28,711 nt of DNA from JBOHPP01 sp050731755 (GTDB lineage: Bacteria; Methylomirabilota; Methylomirabilia; Rokubacteriales; CSP1-6): positions 1 to 28,711 of the forward strand of contig JBOHPP010000082.1 in assembly GCA_050731755.1 (NCBI GenBank). Reading direction: 5' to 3'. Made by a program: the position numbers and the translations under genes. Below the pieces are notes generated by a model, which saw only the letters and a list, made by a program, of their open reading frames with translations, did not search any database and was not told the origin of the DNA. Positions 1-8,032 of this stretch are shown piece by piece (positions within the stretch are counted from its first letter, which is position 1; every line of letters begins with the position of its first letter).

Positions 1-1321
1 ATCCCGCAGCGGCCGGTCGTCCGGGCGCGGGCCGGCTCTCGGCGCCGCGTGGGCGATGGTGCCGGTCGTCCCGGCGGCCGCGACGCTCGCCGTCGCGGCG
101 CGCCGCCAGGCGGGCCCGCCGCTCCTCAGCGAACCGGCGCCGCTCCTCCACCGTGGGCATGATCTCGGAGACCAGCGCGTCGTCATCCGCCCACGCTACG
201 GGGATCTTCTGACCGAGGAACTTCTCGATGGCCTCGATCCGGAGCGCGCTCATCTCGTCGACGAGGCTGATGGCCTTGCCGCCGGCCCCGGCCCGCGCCG
301 TGCGCCCGATGCGATGGACGTAGTCTTCGGCTTCTTCGGGCAGGTCCCAGTTGACGACGTGGCTCACCGCCTCGATGTGAAGCCCCCGCGAGGCGACGTC
401 GGTGGCGACCAGCACGGGCAAGCGTCCCTGTTTGAACTCGCTGAGCAGCCGCAGCCGCTTCCTCTGCTCGATGTCCCCGGTGAGCGCCCGGGCCTCCCAG
501 CCGTTGCGCGACAGGCGATCCTCCAGGCGCCGCGCCTCCTCGCGGGTGTTGGTGAAGATGAGGACGCGCTCGCCGCCTTCCCGCCGGAGCAGGCCGAGAA
601 GCAGCGGCAGCTTCTCCTCCCGCCCAACGTGGTAGAGGGTCTGCTCGACCTGCTCGACCGTCTTCTGCCGGGGCGCGATGGAGATCTGGGCGGGGTTGTT
701 CATGAACTCCCAGGTCAGCTCCAGCACGCGAAACGAGAGGGTCGCCGAGAAGAGAAACGACTGGCGCCGCTCGGGCGGCGGGAGCCGGCGCAGGATGAAG
801 CGGAGGTCGGCGATGAACCCCATGTCGAACATCCGGTCGGCCTCGTCGACCACCAACACCTCGACGTGCCGGGGCGACCACACGTGCTGCTTGAGGTAGT
901 CGATCAACCGTCCCGGCGTACCGACGAGGATGTCGCAGCCATCCCGCAGCGCCTCGCGCTGCTTCGCGTAGTCGATGCCGCCGTAGACGGCGACGATGCG
1001 AAACGGCGTGAAGCGGCCAAGCAGCCGGGCGTCGGATTCGATCTGCACGGTCAGCTCGCGGGTGGGAGCGATCACCAGCACCCGGGGCGCGTTGGCCGGC
1101 CGGCCGGGACGATCCTGCTCGCGCAGCAGGCGGGTGAAGGCCGAGATGAGGAACGCCGCCGTCTTGCCGGTGCCCGTCTGGGACTGTCCGGCGACGTCCT
1201 TGCCCTTCAACGCCAGCGGCAGCGTGGCCTCCTGGATGGGCGTGGCCGTCACGAACCCGGCCTCGCGGATGCCCTGCATCACCGGCTCGGGCAGGGTGAG
1301 CGACTCGAAATCCATCGCCAT
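1..1321 (-). CDS. DEAD-box ATP-dependent RNA helicase, RhlE-like (3' end outside window)
   Basis: An open frame of 440 codons runs from an ATG at 1321 off the left edge without a stop. The translation begins MAMDFESLTLPEPV and carries the helicase motifs in order: Q motif (TPIQEATLPL), motif I (SQTGTGKT), Ia (APTRELT), GG, TPGRL, II (VDEADRMFDMGF), III (SATL), IV (LIFTNTREEA), V (ATDVASRGL) and VI (HRIGRTARAG). The C-terminal tail after about residue 390 is Arg/Gly/Ala/Pro-rich, as in RhlE proteins, where it binds RNA. The family unwinds short RNA duplexes with ATP in ribosome assembly and mRNA decay. The ATG overlaps the stop of the upstream acetolactate synthase gene (TGATG), so translation is probably coupled and it is the last visible gene of the leftward operon. 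A second in-frame ATG lies two codons downstream. The family call is secure; the exact subfamily is inferred. Confidence 0.93.
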   Translation of the reverse strand, partial: MAMDFESLTLPEPVMQGIREAGFVTATPIQEATLPLALKGKDVAGQSQTGTGKTAAFLISAFTRLLREQDRPGRPANAPRVLVIAPTRELTVQIESDARLLGRFTPFRIVAVYGGIDYAKQREALRDGCDILVGTPGRLIDYLKQHVWSPRHVEVLVVDEADRMFDMGFIADLRFILRRLPPPERRQSFLFSATLSFRVLELTWEFMNNPAQISIAPRQKTVEQVEQTLYHVGREEKLPLLLGLLRREGGERVLIFTNTREEARRLEDRLSRNGWEARALTGDIEQRKRLRLLSEFKQGRLPVLVATDVASRGLHIEAVSHVVNWDLPEEAEDYVHRIGRTARAGAGGKAISLVDEMSALRIEAIEKFLGQKIPVAWADDDALVSEIMPTVEERRRFAEERRARLAARRDGERRGRRDDRHHRPRGAESRPAPGRPAAAG

Positions 1322-2958
1322 CAAATCGGGCAGACGAGCTGACCCATGCGCTCAGCCAGCCGGATGTTCTCGCGGTAGTCGACGGGGACGTCCACCAGGC
1401 AGGGACCCCGGCCGGTCAGCGCCGACTCCAGCGCCGGCACCAGTTCGCCGGCGGCCTCGACGCGGGCGGCCCGGCAGCCGAAGGCCTGGGCCAGCGCGAC
1501 GAAGTCGGGATTGCCGAATTGCACGCCCGACTCGCGGCCGTAGCGCTGCCATTGCTTCCAGCGGATAACGCCGTAGGCGTCGTCGCGGAAGATCACCACG
1601 ACGACGTCGAGCTCCAGGCGCACGGCCGTCTCCAGCTCCTGCACGTTCATGAGAAAGCCGCCGTCGCCGACCACGGCGACGACCCGCCGGTCGGGGTGCA
1701 GCAGCTTGGCGGCGATGGCGCCGGGCAGGGCGATGCCCATGGCGGCGAAGCCGTTGGAGATGATCACCGTGTTCGGCTCCTCGGCCTGGAACAGGCGGGC
1801 CACCCAGAGCTTGTGGGCCCCCACGTCGGAGATGACGATGTCGTGCGGGCCCAGGACCTTGCGCAGATCGTGGAGGATCCGCTGCGGCTTCACGGGGAAG
1901 CCGTCGTCGGTGGCGCCGGTGTTGAGCTCGCTCAGGATCCAGTCGTGGAGCTGCCGGGTGCGGGTTGGATCCCGGCGCGAGGAGACGAGGTCGGTGAGGA
2001 GGTCGAGCGCCTCGCGGATGTCGGCGACGACCTCCACCGCCGGCTGATAGTCCTCGTCCACCTCGGCCGGCGTGAAGTCGATGTGCACGATGGTCTTGGC
2101 GCGATCGGCGTTCCACAGCTTGGGCGCGAACTCCACGGGGTCGTAGCCGGCGGCGATCACCAGGTCGGCGCGATCGAAGCCGCAGGAGACGACGTCGCGC
2201 ATCTGCAGGCCGATGGTGCCGAGGGCCAGCTCGTGATTCCAAGGCAGGCAGCCCTTGGCCATGAAGGTGTTGGCCACCGGGATCCCGGTGCGGCCGGCGA
2301 ACTGGCGGAGGGCTAGCGAGGCCTTGCCCCGGATCACGCCGTTGCCGGCGAAGATCAAGGGGTTCCGGGCGCGGTCGATCAGTTCTGCGGCCCGGCGGAG
2401 AGCCGGCCGGTCCGGTGAGGGACGGCGCGGCCGCTCGGTGGAGAGCGGCGCCGCGCCCGCTGCTTCTTCCTCGGCCACGTCTTCCGGCAGTTCGAGATGG
2501 CAGGCGCCCGGCTTCTCGGTCTCGGCGACCTTGAACGCTTTGCGCACCGCCTCCGGGATCACGTCGGCGATGGCCAGCCGGGTGTTCCATTTGGTGAGCG
2601 GACGGAACATGGCGACCACGTCGACGTACTGGTGCGACTCCTTGTGGATGCGATCGCGCCCGGCCTGGCCGGTGATGGCCACGACCGGCGCCCGGTCCAG
2701 GTTGGCGTCGCCCACGCCGGTGGTGAGGTTCGTCGCGCCGGGGCCCAGCGTGCCCAGGCAGACGCCCGCGCGGCCGGTGAGGCGGCCCCACACGTCGGCC
2801 ATGAAGGCGGCGCCTTGCTCGTGACGACAGGTGACGAAGCGCATCTCGGCGTCGAGCAGGGCGTCCATCAGGGCCAGCGTCTCCTCGCCGGGGACGCCGA
2901 AGATCACACGCACGTCCTCGTTCTGCAGGCAGCGAACCAGCAGTTCGGCCCCTTTCAT
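1321..2958 (-). CDS. Acetolactate synthase large subunit, catabolic AlsS-like (ThDP enzyme)
   Basis: A 545-residue ThDP-dependent enzyme of full family length. The N-terminal pyrimidine-binding domain has the catalytic glutamate (RHEQGAAFMA, E47). The middle Rossmann-like domain spans about 190-330. The C-terminal PP domain has the GDGGFLMN motif, with the Mg ligand region reading RDDAYG where many relatives have ND or NN. The ending VDVPVDYRENI resembles Bacillus AlsS more than biosynthetic IlvB. The reaction joins two pyruvates into 2-acetolactate, for branched-chain amino acids or acetoin. No small regulatory subunit gene (ilvN) is next to it, which fits the AlsS type. The ATG at 2958 overlaps the stop of the 47-codon ORF (ATGA). 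A different ThDP decarboxylase cannot be excluded from sequence alone. Confidence 0.85.
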   Translation of the reverse strand: MKGAELLVRCLQNEDVRVIFGVPGEETLALMDALLDAEMRFVTCRHEQGAAFMADVWGRLTGRAGVCLGTLGPGATNLTTGVGDANLDRAPVVAITGQAGRDRIHKESHQYVDVVAMFRPLTKWNTRLAIADVIPEAVRKAFKVAETEKPGACHLELPEDVAEEEAAGAAPLSTERPRRPSPDRPALRRAAELIDRARNPLIFAGNGVIRGKASLALRQFAGRTGIPVANTFMAKGCLPWNHELALGTIGLQMRDVVSCGFDRADLVIAAGYDPVEFAPKLWNADRAKTIVHIDFTPAEVDEDYQPAVEVVADIREALDLLTDLVSSRRDPTRTRQLHDWILSELNTGATDDGFPVKPQRILHDLRKVLGPHDIVISDVGAHKLWVARLFQAEEPNTVIISNGFAAMGIALPGAIAAKLLHPDRRVVAVVGDGGFLMNVQELETAVRLELDVVVVIFRDDAYGVIRWKQWQRYGRESGVQFGNPDFVALAQAFGCRAARVEAAGELVPALESALTGRGPCLVDVPVDYRENIRLAERMGQLVCPI

Positions 2959-3098
2959 ACGTCGAAGGGGGTCTCGCCGGCCCCCTCCGAAACCTCCCCC
3001 AGGCCTCGGAACCGGTCGCGCGGGCGGAGCCCGCGCTCGGACCGGACGTTCTCACCGTTGCTTCCCATCTCCAGACGCCGGACCTCCGCGACGCTCAT
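2955..3098 (-). CDS. Possible 47-residue ORF bridging tatC and the acetolactate synthase gene
   Basis: The reading frame begins at an ATG overlapping the tatC stop (ATGA at 3098-3095) and ends in a TGA overlapping the next ATG (ATGA at 2958-2955). The peptide starts MSVAEVRRLEMGSNGENVRS and is charged, with no membrane segment or recognised domain. More than half of it is encoded by the two-hairpin repeat at 2966-3042. Overlapping junctions on both sides allow translational coupling through the gap, which argues for translation even if the peptide has no function of its own. It may equally be a chance frame created when the repeat entered the operon. Confidence 0.35.
   Translation of the reverse strand: MSVAEVRRLEMGSNGENVRSERGLRPRDRFRGLGEVSEGAGETPFDV
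2966..3042 (+). repeat. Two-hairpin dispersed repeat, copy A (REP/BIME-like)
   Basis: This 77-nt element matches 22312-22386 in the same orientation. The left arm AGGGGG(T/C)CTCG(C/A)CGGCCCCCTCCGA and the following CCTCCC(C/A)CAG are shared, with a few substitutions. The right arm is GCGCGG-N4-AGCCCGCGCTCG followed by (G/A)AC. Each arm folds: an imperfect hairpin centred near 2978, and a perfect GCGCGGGC/GCCCGCGC hairpin around 3019-3037. This copy lies between tatC and the acetolactate synthase gene, inside a leftward operon, where it could shape mRNA stability or attenuate expression. Confidence 0.7.
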
Positions 3099-3850
3099 GC
3101 GGCGGTCTCGCCGGCGACAGTGGCCGGCTCGGCTCGCCGCGCGAACAGGCGGGCGCTGAGGATCCCGATCTCGTACAGCACGATCAGCGGGCCGGCCATC
3201 AGCATCTGGTTGAAGGCGTCGGGCGTCGGGGTGAGGATCGCCGAGGCCGCGAAGGCGCCCAGGACGGCGTACTTGCGGTTGCGGGCCAGCCCCTTCGGCG
3301 TGACCAGGCCCATGCGGGCGGCCAGCGTGATGGCCAGGGGCAGCTCGAAGACCAGGCCGAAGGCCAGCGTGAACTTCAGCAGGAAGTCGATGTATGAGCC
3401 GATGGAGATCATGGGCTGGAGCCCGGGCCGCGCGAACGAGAGCAGGAAGGTGACGGCGTAGGGCGTCACCACCTTGATCGAGAAGGCGCCGCCGCCCACG
3501 AAGAGGAGCGAGCCGACGATGACGAACGGCGCGGCGTACTTCTTCTCGTGCGGGTAGAGCCCGGGCGCGATGAAGGCCCACACCTGCCACAGGATGGCCG
3601 GCGAGGCCAGGAAGAGCCCGGCGATCAGCGCCACCTTCATCTGCACCCAGAACGCCTCGGTGACGGCCAGGAACACCAGCGTGTTGCCGGTCGCCTGGAC
3701 CGGCCGGGCCAGGTAGTCGACGATCCATTGGCTCAGCGGGAAGGAGATCACGAGGCCGACCAGCACGGCGATCAGGCCGCGCACGATGCGGGTACGCAGC
3801 TCGCCCAGATGTTCCATGAACGACATCCGGTCGCTGAGGGGGCGCACCAT
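3095..3850 (-). CDS. tatC: Twin-arginine translocase subunit TatC
   Basis: A 251-residue polytopic inner-membrane protein. It opens with the conserved cytoplasmic signature FMEHLGELRTRI, which helps recognise the RR signal peptide. Six hydrophobic segments follow, with family blocks such as FxxPGLYPHEKKY in the first periplasmic loop and FGLVFELPLAI, AILTPTPDAFNQ and PLIVLYEIGI later. TatC docks folded, cofactor-loaded proteins for export with TatA/TatB; neither partner gene is in this window. The start is the ATG at 3850, 5 nt after the thiD stop, with GGAG about 13 nt upstream inside thiD. A longer upstream frame exists but only reads thiD out of frame. The stop overlaps the ATG of the next small ORF. 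Confidence 0.95.
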   Translation of the reverse strand: MVRPLSDRMSFMEHLGELRTRIVRGLIAVLVGLVISFPLSQWIVDYLARPVQATGNTLVFLAVTEAFWVQMKVALIAGLFLASPAILWQVWAFIAPGLYPHEKKYAAPFVIVGSLLFVGGGAFSIKVVTPYAVTFLLSFARPGLQPMISIGSYIDFLLKFTLAFGLVFELPLAITLAARMGLVTPKGLARNRKYAVLGAFAASAILTPTPDAFNQMLMAGPLIVLYEIGILSARLFARRAEPATVAGETAA

Positions 3851-3855
3851 CGGCG

Positions 3856-4644
3856 CTACCAGCGCTCCACGAAATGGCGAAGCGCCCCTACGCCCCGGCC
3901 GGCCGAGAACCCTTCGCGGATGGCCGCCGTCACGTACGCCTTGGCTTCCCGGATGGCCGGCTCGAGCGGTCGGCCCCCGGCCAGCCCGGCGGCGATGGCC
4001 GCCGAGTACGTGCACCCGGTGCCGTGGGTGTTCGGAGAGTCGATGCGCGGCGCGCTGAAGCGGGTGAACGCGCGCCCGTCCCACAGGATGTCGGTGGCGG
4101 CCTCCTTGAGATGTCCGCCTTTGACGAGCACACGCCTGGGGCCGAGCGCCAGGATACGGCGCGCCGCCTCCTCCATCTCGGACTCCGAACCGACCGGGAT
4201 CCCGGCCAGCGCCGCCGCCTCGTGCAAATTCGGCGTCACCACGTCGGCCAGCGGCAGCATCTGTTTGATGAGCGCCGCCCGCGCGTCGGGCTGGAGCAGC
4301 GGGTCGCCCGACTTCGCGATCATCACCGGGTCGAGCACGATGCGCTCCTGCCGATGCGCGCGCAGGCGATCGGCCACGGCCGTCACGATGGGCACGGTGG
4401 ACAGCATGCCGATCTTCACCGCGTCGGCGCCGAAATCGCCCAACACCGAGTCGATCTGCCGGGCCACGAACTCGGGCGGCAGATCGAAGACGCCCTGGAC
4501 GCCCAGCGAGTTCTGCGCGGTGATCGCCGTCAGCACCGACATGCCGAACACGCGGAAGGCCGAGAACGTCTTGAGGTCCGCCTGGATGCCGGCCCCGCCG
4601 CCCGAGTCCGAGCCGGCGATGGTCAGCGCCTTGGGAATCGCCAT
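3856..4644 (-). CDS. thiD: Hydroxymethylpyrimidine/phosphomethylpyrimidine kinase ThiD
   Basis: A 262-residue ribokinase-fold enzyme, typical length for ThiD. Visible motifs are the N-terminal AGSDSGGGAGIQADLKTF substrate/nucleotide block, TAITAQNSLGVQ, KIGML, LDPVMIAKSG, TPNLHEAAAL and the C-terminal anion-hole motif NTHGTGCTYSAAI. It phosphorylates HMP and HMP-phosphate in the pyrimidine branch of thiamine synthesis. The acetolactate synthase in the same operon uses thiamine diphosphate, a plausible link but not proof of one. The start is the ATG at 4644; a longer frame upstream lacks similarity to the family and crosses the promoter. It is the first gene of the leftward operon and has almost no 5' leader if the promoter at 4655-4683 is real. 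Confidence 0.95.
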   Translation of the reverse strand: MAIPKALTIAGSDSGGGAGIQADLKTFSAFRVFGMSVLTAITAQNSLGVQGVFDLPPEFVARQIDSVLGDFGADAVKIGMLSTVPIVTAVADRLRAHRQERIVLDPVMIAKSGDPLLQPDARAALIKQMLPLADVVTPNLHEAAALAGIPVGSESEMEEAARRILALGPRRVLVKGGHLKEAATDILWDGRAFTRFSAPRIDSPNTHGTGCTYSAAIAAGLAGGRPLEPAIREAKAYVTAAIREGFSAGRGVGALRHFVERW

Positions 4645-4654
4645 AGACGCTGGA

Positions 4655-4683
4655 AGTATACGCGCCGGTAGCCGGGCCGACAA
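4655..4683 (-). promoter_or_regulatory. Sigma-70-type promoter for thiD operon
   Basis: On the minus strand TTGTCG (4683-4678) and TATACT (4660-4655) are separated by exactly 17 nt. Transcription would begin near 4648, about 4 nt before the thiD ATG, giving a nearly leaderless mRNA. No Shine-Dalgarno sequence is seen before this start. Confidence 0.6.
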
Positions 4684-4747
4684 ACGCGGTTCACGTATCA
4701 GGATGCCGACGTTGACCGCCCTAGCGTGCCGGCGTCGGGTCGAGGTC

Positions 4748-5209
4748 ATGAAGGCGATGGCGCTCCGCGAGCGGCGCTGGACGCGCCGGGAGTACGACCG
4801 GCTGATCGAGCTGGGAGTTCTGCATGAGGACGAGCCGATCGAGCTCCTCGCGGGCCAGTTGGTCGTGGCCGAGCCGCAGAACACGCCACAGGCCAGGGCC
4901 ATCGAACTTGCGACCGATGCGCTGCGAGTGGTGTTCGGGGCCGGACGGCGGGTTCGCGTCCAGCTTCCCCTGGCCTTGGGAGACGACTCCGAACCCGAGC
5001 CCGACGTCGCCGTCGGGCCGGGGACGCCGCGGGCCCCCGAAGACCATCATCCGTCGCAGCCGGCCCTCGTGGTCGAGGTCGCTGACGCGAGCCTACGTCT
5101 CGACCGCACGCTCAAGGCGACCATCGACGCGCGAGGACTGGGAGTCACCAGCAGCCCAGGGCGATGGCGATCGCGACCGCGCCGAGCCCGAGTCCCAGTA
5201 CGTAGTTGA
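4748..5209 (+). pseudogene. Truncated Uma2-family (PD-(D/E)XK) endonuclease gene
   Basis: The frame from the ATG at 4748 gives a typical Uma2 start (RRWTRREYDRLIELGVL, PIELLAGQLV), then EPEPDVAV and LVVEVADASLRLDRTLK, which hold the acidic and Lys residues of the nuclease core. After about residue 122 the similarity stops. The expected ending (GVPEYWLVD and the C-terminal strand) is replaced by an Arg/Pro-rich tail running to a stop at 5209. The junction near 5115-5145 coincides with the end of a decayed membrane-protein remnant on the other strand, so a deletion probably joined the two. Uma2/DUF820 genes are usually mobile and often broken. Activity is unlikely without the C-terminal part. 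Confidence 0.65.
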
Positions 5210-5345
5210 AGCCGAGGAGAAACACTCGGCCCAGCACCGCTCCGATGCTCCAGAACGAGAAGAGCCCTCGTCCGACTTCGGATCGGTGAACCACGGCCAG
5301 CGGCGGTACGTGCCGAAGACTAGCGTCGCTCCAGCGGCCAAACAA
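5145..5345 (-). pseudogene. Frameshifted remnant of a small membrane protein
   Basis: Two minus-strand frames each look protein-like over half their length. Upstream, one frame reads AAGATLVFGTYRRWPWFTDPKSDEG (hydrophobic stretch, then a Trp-rich turn). Downstream, the other reads LFSFWSIGAVLGRVF followed by a second hydrophobic helix, ending at a stop at 5145. A one-base shift near 5260-5275 would join them into a two-helix protein of about 65 residues. No convincing ATG or Shine-Dalgarno sequence is present; the nearest candidates are TTG codons at 5341-5345. I do not recognise the family. It may be a relic gene or a real gene with a sequencing error. Confidence 0.35.
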
Positions 5346-5395
5346 CCCGCACTCGTCAGCGATGATTCAGCAGACCAGACCGGGCACGGCGTAGT

Positions 5396-6067
5396 TCACG
5401 CCGCCGGGATCACCACCGTGAACTCGCCGCGGATGGGACCCGCGCGCAGCCGCTCGAGGTGATTGCCGGGCGTCGCGCTCACGATCTCCTCGAACTGCTT
5501 GGTCAGCTCGCGAGCCACCACGATCTCCCGCTCGCCGAAGATCTCCCCGATGGCCTCCAGCGTCGCCACGATGCGGTGGGGTGACTCGTAGAGCACCACC
5601 GTCGTCTCCAGCTCCTTCAGGGTCCGCAGCCGGTTGAGGCGGCGGCCGGGCTTGATCGGCAGGAACCCGTCGAAGACGAAACGATCGGCCGGTAGCCCCG
5701 CCGCGCTCAGTGCCGCCACCACCGCCGACGGCCCCGGCACCGGGACCGCGGCAATCCCGGCGGCTCGCGCCTCCCGCACCAGCAGGAATCCCGGGTCGGA
5801 GATGCCGGGGGTGCCGGCGTCGGTCACCAGCGCCACCGATGTGCCCTCCCGGAGCCGCCGGAGGAGCTCCGGTCCCCGGCGAAGCTTGTTGTGCTCGAAG
5901 TAGGAGATCGTCGGGGTGTGGACGTCGAAGCGGGCGAGCAGGGTTCGCGTGCGCCGGGTGTCCTCGCAGGCGATCAGGCCGACCTCCTTGAGCACACGCA
6001 GGGCCCGCAGAGAGATGTCCTCGAGGTTGCCGATCGGGGTCGCGACGACGTAGAGGGTGCCGCTCAG
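5396..6067 (-). CDS. rsmI: 16S rRNA (cytidine1402-2'-O)-methyltransferase RsmI
   Basis: Tetrapyrrole-methylase-fold SAM enzyme that 2'-O-methylates C1402 in the decoding centre of 16S rRNA. Motifs in order are GTLYVVATPIGNLEDIS, CEDTRRTRTLL, ISYFEHN, LVTDAGTPGISDPG, PGPSAVVAALSAAGL, FLP, YESPHR and VARELTKQFEE. At about 223 residues it lacks the extra C-terminal domain of the roughly 286-residue E. coli protein; short versions are common. The conserved N-terminus lies upstream of any ATG, GTG or TTG. The best start is CTG at 6067, one nucleotide after the clpX stop, as expected for reinitiation by terminating ribosomes. Starting at the GTG at 5995 would delete the SAM-binding TPIGNLEDIS motif. 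Function is secure, start uncertain. Confidence 0.9.
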   Translation of the reverse strand: MSGTLYVVATPIGNLEDISLRALRVLKEVGLIACEDTRRTRTLLARFDVHTPTISYFEHNKLRRGPELLRRLREGTSVALVTDAGTPGISDPGFLLVREARAAGIAAVPVPGPSAVVAALSAAGLPADRFVFDGFLPIKPGRRLNRLRTLKELETTVVLYESPHRIVATLEAIGEIFGEREIVVARELTKQFEEIVSATPGNHLERLRAGPIRGEFTVVIPAA

Positions 6068-6068
6068 G

Positions 6069-7316
6069 CTACGCTGACTGTTCGCGAGGTTCCGACACCA
6101 GCAGGGGCTGCTCGTGGTTGAGGATGACCTCGCGCGTGATCACGCACTCCTTGAGCCCCTGGATGGACGGCAGCTCGTACATGATCTCGAGCATCACCTC
6201 CTCCAGGATGGCGCGCAGCCCGCGGGCGCCGGTGCCCCGCTTGAGCGCCTCCTTGGCGATGGCCGCCACCGCGTCGTCGGAGAACTTCAGGCGCACCTTC
6301 TCCAGCTCGAAGTACTTCTGGTACTGCTTGATGATGGCGTTCTTGGGCTCCCGGAGGATCCGCACCAGGGCCTGCTCGTCGAGGTCGTGGAGCGTGGCCA
6401 CCACGGGCAGGCGACCCACGAACTCGGGGATGAGGCCGTACTTCAGCAGGTCCTCGGGCTGGACCATGGCCAGCAGGTCGCCCACCCGGCGCTCCTCGCG
6501 GCTCTTGATCTCGGCCCCGAAACCGATGCCCGAGCGTCCCACCCGTGTCTCGATGATCTTGTCCACGCCCACGAAGGCGCCGCCGCAGACGAAGAGCACG
6601 TCCGAGGTGTCGACCTGGATGAACTCCTGGTGGGGATGCTTGCGCCCGCCCTGGGGCGGGACGTTGGCCACCGTGCCCTCCAGGATCTTGAGGAGCGCTT
6701 GCTGAACGCCTTCGCCCGACACGTCGCGGGTGATCGATGGGTTCTCGGACTTCCGGGCAATCTTATCGATCTCGTCGATGTAGACGATTCCTCGTTCCGC
6801 TCGCTCCACATCGTAGTCCGCGGATTGAAGCAGTCGCAGAATGATGTTCTCGACGTCCTCACCCACGTAGCCGGCCTCGGTGAGTGTGGTGGCATCGGCG
6901 ATGGTGAACGGCACCCGAAGCATCTTGGCCAGGGTCTGGGCCAGCAGGGTCTTGCCCGAGCCGGTGGGGCCGATCAGGAGGATGTTGGACTTCTGGAGCT
7001 CGACGTCGCCGGCGTCACCGCCCGATTCGATCCGCTTGTAGTGGTTGTGGACGGCCACGGCGAGGATCTTCTTGGCCCGCTCCTGCCCCACGACATACTG
7101 ATCGAGCACGTTCTTGATCTCGGCGGGCTTGGGCAGGCTGCGGAGCTCCCGGCTCTTCTCCTCCTCCCACTCCTCGGCGATGATGTCGTTGCACAGCTCG
7201 ATGCACTCGTCGCAGATGTAGACGGTGGGGCCGGCGATGAGCTTGCGCACGTCGTTCTGGCTCTTGCCGCAGAACGAGCACTTCAGGGTGCCGTTGCTTT
7301 CACGACTGCGCGCCAT
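6069..7316 (-). CDS. clpX: ClpX, ATP-binding unfoldase subunit of ClpXP protease
   Basis: A 415-residue AAA+ unfoldase of standard length. The N-terminal C4 zinc-binding domain has C13, C16, C35 and C38. The AAA+ domain shows Walker A GPTGSGKT (116-123), GYVGEDVEN, Walker B IVYIDEIDK (177-185), the SGEGVQQALLKILEG block, the GFGAEI segment that precedes the RKH-type region, and the sensor-2 region GTGARGLR. ClpX recognises tagged or damaged proteins, unfolds them and feeds them to ClpP. The ATG at 7316 follows clpP by 42 nt in the order tig-clpP-clpX, conserved in many bacteria. It is followed at one nucleotide by the proposed rsmI start. Confidence 0.98.
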   Translation of the reverse strand: MARSRESNGTLKCSFCGKSQNDVRKLIAGPTVYICDECIELCNDIIAEEWEEEKSRELRSLPKPAEIKNVLDQYVVGQERAKKILAVAVHNHYKRIESGGDAGDVELQKSNILLIGPTGSGKTLLAQTLAKMLRVPFTIADATTLTEAGYVGEDVENIILRLLQSADYDVERAERGIVYIDEIDKIARKSENPSITRDVSGEGVQQALLKILEGTVANVPPQGGRKHPHQEFIQVDTSDVLFVCGGAFVGVDKIIETRVGRSGIGFGAEIKSREERRVGDLLAMVQPEDLLKYGLIPEFVGRLPVVATLHDLDEQALVRILREPKNAIIKQYQKYFELEKVRLKFSDDAVAAIAKEALKRGTGARGLRAILEEVMLEIMYELPSIQGLKECVITREVILNHEQPLLVSEPREQSA

Positions 7317-7358
7317 GGTCGGGTCCCGCCCCTCCTCGGCCCCTCGCTCCGGCGCCGG

Positions 7359-7994
7359 CTACTTCTGAACTTGCGCGGTGAGCGCCGCCTGTTCGCTGAC
7401 CGGCCGCGTGGTGGGCTTCGACGAGATGACCTCGTCGACGATTCTATAGTCTTTGGCCTGCTCGGCGGTCATGAAAAAGTCGCGGTCGGTGTCCTTCTGG
7501 ACCTTGTCCATGGCCTGCCCGGTGTGGTAGACGAGGATGCGATTCAGCTCCTCGCGCATTCGCAATATTTCGCGGGCCTGGATGTCGATGTCGGTGGCCT
7601 GCCCCTGCACGCCGCCCAGGGGCTGGTGGATCATGATGCGGGCGTGGGGCAGCGCGAAACGCTTGCCCTTGGTTCCGGCGGCCAGCAGCAGGGCGCCCAT
7701 GGAGGCGGCCTGCCCCATGCAGATCGTCGAGATGGCCGGCTTGACGTACTGCATCGTGTCGTAGATGGCCATCCCGGCCGTCACCGATCCCCCGGGTGAG
7801 TTGATGTAGAGATAGATGTCCTTGTCGGGGTCCTCGGCCTCGAGGAAGAGCATCTGGGCGATGACGAGGTTGGCCAGCTCGTCCTCGATGAACGTGGGCA
7901 GGAAGATGATCCGCTCCTTGAGGAGCCGCGAGAAAATGTCGAACGCCCGCTCGCCGCGCGGCGTCTGCTCGATCACCATCGGAACCAGGGCCAT
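7359..7994 (-). CDS. clpP: ClpP, proteolytic subunit of Clp protease
   Basis: A 211-residue serine peptidase of family S14. The catalytic triad is visible: S98 in GQAASMGA, H123 in MIHQPLGG and D162 in DRDFF. The handle region and the YLYINSPGGSVTAGMAIYD block are intact. It forms the tetradecameric barrel that degrades proteins delivered by ClpX. The start is the ATG at 7994 (MALVPMVIEQTPRGER), preceded by a strong AAGGAGAGAG Shine-Dalgarno sequence. The open frame continues further upstream but only as antisense-like sequence of trigger factor. It lies 38 nt after tig and 42 nt before clpX. Confidence 0.98.
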   Translation of the reverse strand: MALVPMVIEQTPRGERAFDIFSRLLKERIIFLPTFIEDELANLVIAQMLFLEAEDPDKDIYLYINSPGGSVTAGMAIYDTMQYVKPAISTICMGQAASMGALLLAAGTKGKRFALPHARIMIHQPLGGVQGQATDIDIQAREILRMREELNRILVYHTGQAMDKVQKDTDRDFFMTAEQAKDYRIVDEVISSKPTTRPVSEQAALTAQVQK

Positions 7995-8032
7995 CACTCT
8001 CTCCTTCGTGCCGCCGCGCGTCCCCCGCGCGG

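Noticed and set aside
183..881. Minus-strand 232-codon frame at the left end
   Set aside because: It is the helicase gene read out of frame; the helicase frame itself is open to the edge with all DEAD-box motifs.
1190..1205. GGCGACGTCCTTGC with correct sigma-54 spacing
   Set aside because: It has GGCG in place of GGCA, lies antisense within the helicase gene and has no rightward gene after it.
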